Shown in pieces: positions 59,992 through 64,000 of a DNA stretch of 64,000 nucleotides; positions within the stretch are counted from its first letter, which is position 1, and each line of letters begins with the position of its first letter. Where the stretch lies: contig DATHDS010000021.1 in NCBI GenBank assembly GCA_035318925.1, positions 1 to 64,000 on the forward strand, written 5' to 3'. This DNA comes from VAXT01 sp035318925. GTDB lineage: Bacteria; Actinomycetota; Thermoleophilia; Gaiellales; Gaiellaceae. The notes under the pieces were generated by a model that saw only the letters and a program-made list of their open reading frames with translations, searched no databases and had not been told where the DNA came from. Position numbers and translations under genes: made by a program.

Positions 59992-62403
59992 TCACTGATC
60001 ACGCGCGGCGTCTAGCCGGAGCGCCGCGTGAAAAGCAGGATGGATGACGAGGCGCGCATCGCCCACTTGTGCCGGACGCAGCAACTGCGGCACGTTGTAA
60101 CGAACCTGGTACGCGAATCGGTCTTCCTCGGGCGTTGCGCCAGCTACTCCAAGAAATCCAAACCACACAAGCAGTTCGATCGCACGCGGAATGTCTGCGG
60201 CCGCGATCTCCTGGCTCCGCAACAGGGTTTCGGCGTCGGTCCACGTAAGGGTCCTCGTTGTATCGACGAAAACAAACAGCGCGTCTGCAAGTGCTCGCGT
60301 CGTGTCCTCAATCTCGAACTGCGTCGTGAGAAGCATGTCCTCCGAGAAACTTTGCTCGGCCTGGAGGATGTCCTCGGCCGTGACTTTTGAATGGCCGCGA
60401 TTCAACGCGACCTCGACAGAGCGCTGAACGAACTTGAGAAGGTCTCGGGGTCGCATCAGCGTACGCTCGACCATGTAGTTGAACGACTCCTCTACCCCAA
60501 CGTGCGACACGAAGAACGCTCGCCACACATCGCTGAAGGCGCCCTCAGCGTCTGTGCTTGTAGCGATGCGCTTTCGGATTATTTCTTGCAGGAGCTCGGG
60601 GTCATCCCAGTCGAGACGGATGGCCGTGTCCTTATCCTTGTCGGGTGTCTCACGCACGAGATGTTCGTGCACATCAGTGCGGATGAACACGAGACACTTG
60701 AACTCAACACCGCGTTCCTCGAGCTGTCGCTGAAGCTTTCGCGTTGCTTCGAGCAGACCACGCACAATCTGAATGTCCTCGGGCGTTGTCCCGCGCGTCG
60801 CCCAGCTCTTATCTAGGTTATCGATCAAGAGCCAGACGGACTCCTTCTCTTGAAGGTAGTCGCTAACCGCGTTGTCTAGCGTCCGAATGTCCGTCGCGTA
60901 AAGCACCTCGGTCATGCGATCGCGCATCTCGTCGCGGCCAACGTCCCCGTACCGAGCCACGAGACGGTCTACCTGCCGTAACAAGCGCTGTGACAGATCC
61001 TCCTCGTGGGCGAGCGCGTGCTCAAGATAGGCGGCCTCGAGCTCCTCAAACCGCTTTAGACGATCGCCGTCCTGGTAGGCATGGTGCCGCTCACGTTCAA
61101 GAATTTTGTGAGCCATCTCTGCAAGCAAGATGTAGTTCCAGAACGCGGTGACCGTGTGTTCCTGCAGGCCGGTCGGGAGTTCTGAAAGAACTGCCTCGCG
61201 CAACTTCGTGAATTGGTGCCCCTCGGGCTTGAGGTCCAAGACAAGCATCGACCTGCTCCGCCCCAGCGAGTCACGGATTTCGTAGAAGATCGCGGTCTTT
61301 CCAGTTCCCTTCCGCCCGACAACGAGTCGACCGTGGCCTTGCACGGCCTGCCGAAACGCGCCCGTACGGACGAAGTACTCGCGAAGAGCGCGAATCTCGT
61401 TCTCGGCCGCGGGATCACCGAGATCGAGACGCTCAAGCGGCGACTCCGTTAGGTCGATCCGAGGCGGTGCAGCCAGCTGAAGCTTTTCGACGACGCGGAG
61501 CACGAGCGGTTCAACGAGCTGCGGGATCTCGTTCGGATTCGAGTACGACTGGACCACGTCGCGGTAGTCGATCGGCTGCGGCACTGCCTCTTCTTGAAGC
61601 ATGAGGACCGCCTTCTCTTGGGCCATTGCAATCCCGCAGATCAGCGCGCAGAGGGCGTTGTGCACGATCGCGTCATCGCGGTGCGGGCTGAGAAGATGTG
61701 CCACAACGCCTGCAGACCCAGCGACTTGACGACGCGCTTCGTGCAGCGAGAGCCGCGGCGTTTCGACGGGGTCATATGTGCGGAATCCGAGTCGCGACTT
61801 CTTCAACGTCGATAGGAGCTTCACCGTCCCTTCGGTGCTAACAGGCCCCCTCAACACGTAAAGCGGCGAGGCCAGGAACGGCTTATGCGTTGCAGGCGGA
61901 AAGGGCTCGCCAGGAAGAGCAGCCGCGAGTTGATCTGCGAGATCTCGCCCGTTCGCGAAGTCGACGTAGCCGACAGTGTCGAGGACGCCCAGCGCATCAA
62001 ATTCGCGACGGCTCTTGTTGTACGACGTGTCGCGAACAGGAACGACCGGTACACCGAGGCCGATCGCGTAGCCGATTTCAAATAATAGATTGAAGTTCAG
62101 CGTTGTGACATCAGCGACGACCGAACCGGCGAACCGGATCGACTTTGAGATCTCGCAGAAGATGATCTTTCCCTCGGGTCCAAGTTCACGCCACGTGCGC
62201 CAGACTTTCCCGGCGTTGATATTCCGAAGTTGTGTCGCTGCAGCCTCGATAGCGGCTGCGATCGACTCGGGCTTCGACGGATAAATGAAGAAAGCGTCCG
62301 CCTGCACCGCGGTAGAGAAGTCCTGATCGCACGGGCCATCGACGTACTGGCAGAAGCCCGGAGGATTTGCGCGTTCTTCGATCAGCGGAAGCTGCGTGGC
62401 CAT
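59992..62403 (-). CDS. Sll1717-type P-loop ATPase with two N-terminal TIR/deoxyribosyltransferase-like modules
   Basis: This 803-residue protein from ATG 62403 has a first module at ~15-165: DAFFIYPSKPESIAAAIEAA, then FAGSVVADVTTLNFNLLFEIGYAIGLGVPVVPV. This is the pattern of nucleoside deoxyribosyltransferase/TIR-like domains. A second at ~180-300 reads GSAGVVAHLLSPHRDDAIVHNALCALICGIA. An ATPase follows: LERLDLGDPAAENEIRALREYF, Walker A VVGRKGTGKTA (~363), Walker B WLLIDNLDKSW (~524), sensor VFIRTD. The ATPase matches the Sll1717 family. It stands alone, with repeats upstream and less GC-biased codons than nrdJ, suggesting transfer. Architecture fits a STAND-like defence protein; activity is unproven. 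Confidence 0.75.
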   Translation of the reverse strand: MATQLPLIEERANPPGFCQYVDGPCDQDFSTAVQADAFFIYPSKPESIAAAIEAAATQLRNINAGKVWRTWRELGPEGKIIFCEISKSIRFAGSVVADVTTLNFNLLFEIGYAIGLGVPVVPVRDTSYNKSRREFDALGVLDTVGYVDFANGRDLADQLAAALPGEPFPPATHKPFLASPLYVLRGPVSTEGTVKLLSTLKKSRLGFRTYDPVETPRLSLHEARRQVAGSAGVVAHLLSPHRDDAIVHNALCALICGIAMAQEKAVLMLQEEAVPQPIDYRDVVQSYSNPNEIPQLVEPLVLRVVEKLQLAAPPRIDLTESPLERLDLGDPAAENEIRALREYFVRTGAFRQAVQGHGRLVVGRKGTGKTAIFYEIRDSLGRSRSMLVLDLKPEGHQFTKLREAVLSELPTGLQEHTVTAFWNYILLAEMAHKILERERHHAYQDGDRLKRFEELEAAYLEHALAHEEDLSQRLLRQVDRLVARYGDVGRDEMRDRMTEVLYATDIRTLDNAVSDYLQEKESVWLLIDNLDKSWATRGTTPEDIQIVRGLLEATRKLQRQLEERGVEFKCLVFIRTDVHEHLVRETPDKDKDTAIRLDWDDPELLQEIIRKRIATSTDAEGAFSDVWRAFFVSHVGVEESFNYMVERTLMRPRDLLKFVQRSVEVALNRGHSKVTAEDILQAEQSFSEDMLLTTQFEIEDTTRALADALFVFVDTTRTLTWTDAETLLRSQEIAAADIPRAIELLVWFGFLGVAGATPEEDRFAYQVRYNVPQLLRPAQVGDARLVIHPAFHAALRLDAARDQ

Positions 62404-62442
62404 GCGTCCAGTATGCCCCGCGGAGCATCGACGGGGAGGCCG

Positions 62443-62570
62443 GGGAGAAACGGGTGTCGGGACACCTTTCGGTGTCAACGGGGATTCATGTCAACTCTGG
62501 GAGAAACGGTGTCGGGGACACCGTTTGTTGTCAGGGCCTAGGTGTGCCGATTCTGTGACAACCGCGACGG
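62443..62570. repeat. Tandem GTGTCGGGACACC repeats upstream of the P-loop ATPase gene
   Basis: Two direct units each begin GGGAGAAACGG. Unit 1 (from 62443) contains GGTGTCGGGACACC, an inverted repeat; unit 2 (from 62499) contains CGGTGTC-GGG-GACACCG. The tail of unit 2 (GTCGGGGACACCG, TTGTCAGG, GTGTGCCGATTCTGTGACAA) lines up with the repeats at 23881 and 28309. The repeat family thus occurs at two distant loci, both next to likely horizontally acquired genes. Confidence 0.6.
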
Positions 62571-62615
62571 CCCGGTCGACCTCCGTCGTCGGCCGATTCC
62601 GTTAAGACTCCGGCT

Positions 62616-63251
62616 GTGAGTCCCAATCGACCGCTGAACATCGTCGGGCTTGGCGGTTCGCTGGCGGCGGTCTCGCGGAGTCGCGCCGCGCTGGCTACGG
62701 CTCTCGAAGGTGCGGAGGCCGCCGGGGCCGAGACCGAGCTCCTCGACATCCGCGAGCTCGAGCTGCCGATGTACAACCCCGACGTGCACGAGCCGACCGC
62801 CGCGGCGGCGCAGGTGATCGAGGGCCTCTACGCGGCAGACGGCCTCATCTGGAGCAGCCCGCTGTACCAGGGGTCGATCTCCGGCGCTCTCAAGAACGCG
62901 ATCGACTGGCTGCACCCGCTCGGCGATCGGGATCCGCCCTATCTCCAGGACAAGGTGATCGGCCTGATCTGCGCGTCAGGCGGAGCACAGGGCCTGCAGG
63001 CGATCAACACGATGGAGTTCTCCGTGCGAGCGCTTCGCGCGTGGGCCGTGCCCTACGTCGTCCCGGTCGCGACGGCAGCGCGTGTCTTCGACGAAGCCGG
63101 CCGGATTCTCGATCCGGCGATCGAGCAGCAGCTCAAGCTGCTCGGCGGCGAGGTCGTACGGGTCGCAGAGCGGTTCGCAGTCGACGACTCACCCGATCAC
63201 GCGGCCGAATGCGCGCGCGCGAGCGAGCGGGTTGCATCCGCCGCGGCTTAG
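62616..63251 (+). CDS. NADPH-dependent FMN reductase family protein
   Basis: This 211-residue flavodoxin-like protein has the FMN phosphate loop GLGGSLAAVSRSRAALATAL, PMYNPDVHEPTAAA and the WSSPLYQGSISGALKNAIDWL motif characteristic of NAD(P)H:FMN reductases. It then has GLICASGGAQGLQAINTMEFSVRALRAW. Start GTG 62616. It may reduce flavins or quinones; the substrate is not evident. Confidence 0.86.
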   Translation: MSPNRPLNIVGLGGSLAAVSRSRAALATALEGAEAAGAETELLDIRELELPMYNPDVHEPTAAAAQVIEGLYAADGLIWSSPLYQGSISGALKNAIDWLHPLGDRDPPYLQDKVIGLICASGGAQGLQAINTMEFSVRALRAWAVPYVVPVATAARVFDEAGRILDPAIEQQLKLLGGEVVRVAERFAVDDSPDHAAECARASERVASAAA

Positions 63252-63277
63252 AGGCAGGAGATCCGTAAGGTAGGGCC

Positions 63278-63561
63278 ATGCCCATCCTGCAGATCCAGCA
63301 CAAGACCCGCGGCTTCGACGCGTGGAAGCAGAGCTTCGACAGCGATCCCGTCGGACGCGAGCAGGGCGGCGTGCGCAGCTACCGCATCCTGCGCGGAACC
63401 GACGACCCGAACAACGTCGTCATCGAGCTCGAGTTCGGCAGCACCGGCGAGAGAAGTTCAGCGCGGCGCTCCGTGAGCTGTGGGGCCGAGTCGGCGGCGA
63501 CCTCGGCCTCGAGGGCCCGCAGGCGCGGATCCTGGACTCGGTCGAGACCGGCGAGTACTAG
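63278..63561 (+). pseudogene. Small ABM-like protein, frameshifted
   Basis: The first frame reads MPILQIQHKTRGFDAWKQSF, then GVRSYRILRGTDDPNNVVIELEFGSTGE; the homologous continuation EKFSAALRELWGRVGGDLGL and the end ILDSVETGEY lie one base back, joining near 63445-63455. A single missing base explains the shift. The intact product would be about 94 residues, an alpha/beta-barrel family member. The break may be a sequencing error or a true mutation. Confidence 0.75.
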
Positions 63562-63579
63562 CCCGCGCGCCTCGGTCAG

Positions 63580-64000
63580 CTAAACGCTGCGGTCGCGACG
63601 CATGAGGGCGTGCGGCTCTCCGTCCTCGACGAACTCCTTGACGACACGAAAGCCCGCCTTCTCGAAGGCGCGGCGCGAGGCAACATTCCGTGCGGCCGGA
63701 TCGGCGACACAGCTCGTCGTCGACGGCGTGCCGAAGACGACCTCGTCGACGAAGCGACGCAGGATCTCGGTGCCGAGCCCCTGGCCGGTCAGCGCCTCGT
63801 CGGCGATGAAGAGGTCGACCCCGGCCACCCCCTCCGCGACCCCGATCAGCGCCGCGTAGTCTGGATAGTCCGAGACGAGATAAGTCTCGACGTACCCGAT
63901 CGGCTCCTCGCCCAAGAGCGCGAGGTAGTGGTCGGTCGGCTCGTCGCCTTCGATCGAGGGCAGGTAATGCTCCACGACCGCCTCGTAGGTCTCCCGGTCT
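63580..64000 (-). CDS. GNAT acetyltransferase of the AAC(6') type, partial at right edge
   Basis: The frame is open from the window edge to the stop at 63580. It reads VVEHYLPSIEGDEPTDHYLA, GEEPIGYVETYLVSDYPDY, GVAGVDLFIADEALTGQGLG (acetyl-CoA loop), then VADPAARNVASRRAFEKAGF. The order and motifs follow aminoglycoside 6'-N-acetyltransferases (PIGY, GVAGID, GQGLGT, DPxxxNxxAxRxYEKAGF). Whether it acts on aminoglycosides is unknown; many chromosomal homologues do not. The N-terminus lies outside the window. Confidence 0.72.
   Translation of the reverse strand, partial: DRETYEAVVEHYLPSIEGDEPTDHYLALLGEEPIGYVETYLVSDYPDYAALIGVAEGVAGVDLFIADEALTGQGLGTEILRRFVDEVVFGTPSTTSCVADPAARNVASRRAFEKAGFRVVKEFVEDGEPHALMRRDRSV

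Overview
The window is about 64 kb of uniformly GC-rich DNA with tightly packed genes, frequent GTG starts and 4-bp ATGA/GTGA gene overlaps. Together with a B12-dependent ribonucleotide reductase, many class III cyclase/STAND/TPR regulators and LuxR-type ATPases, this points to an actinobacterium, most likely of the class Thermoleophilia. That placement is an inference; no 16S rRNA or marker set is present.

Layout. 1-10 kb: a secreted kelch protein cut by the left edge, a small membrane protein, a VOC protein, a xylose-type ABC transporter operon (xylF-xylG-xylH, minus strand), an ArsR-like regulator, an AraC-VOC pair and an AAA ATPase. 10.1-20.4 kb: a block of exported proteins. It holds a double seven-bladed FG-GAP propeller, then a long minus-strand gene array that starts with a mau-like cassette (MauE-like membrane protein, MauD-like redoxin, Tat-exported cysteine-rich MauA-like protein) and continues into small proteins and secreted beta-propellers (TolB-like, BNR). 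20.6-23.8 kb: a large zinc-ribbon/cyclase/ATPase/TPR regulator.

24.2-43.15 kb: a composite integrative element in a tRNA-Thr(CGT) gene. A 44-bp core identical to the 3' half of the tRNA occurs three times (24245, 28533, 43077). It is flanked by CGTAGACCCC-type arm repeats, and an excisionase-like gene plus tyrosine recombinase lie against the intact tRNA. The cargo is dominated by signalling ATPases: a LuxR-type STAND protein with a small protein and an exported cupin in the 4.3-kb left unit. The 14.6-kb right unit carries three cyclase-like/NB-ARC/TPR proteins with altered cyclase residues, a YecM-like protein, a hydrolase-cyclase fusion, a frameshifted DUF6188-like gene and an HTH/nucleotidyltransferase pair.

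43.3-59.9 kb: mostly housekeeping genes: a secreted phosphoesterase, mmsA and a class III aminotransferase (a possible beta-alanine/malonate semialdehyde route), lipoproteins, holB-tmk, a sugar-nucleotide epimerase, a LytR_C protein, an O-antigen-ligase-like protein and nrdJ. 60-62.4 kb: a lone 803-residue Sll1717-type P-loop ATPase with two N-terminal TIR/deoxyribosyltransferase-like modules, next to repeats related to those at the integrative element; it is a defence-gene candidate. 62.6-64 kb: an FMN reductase, a frameshifted small ABM-like gene, and an AAC(6')-like GNAT acetyltransferase cut by the right edge.
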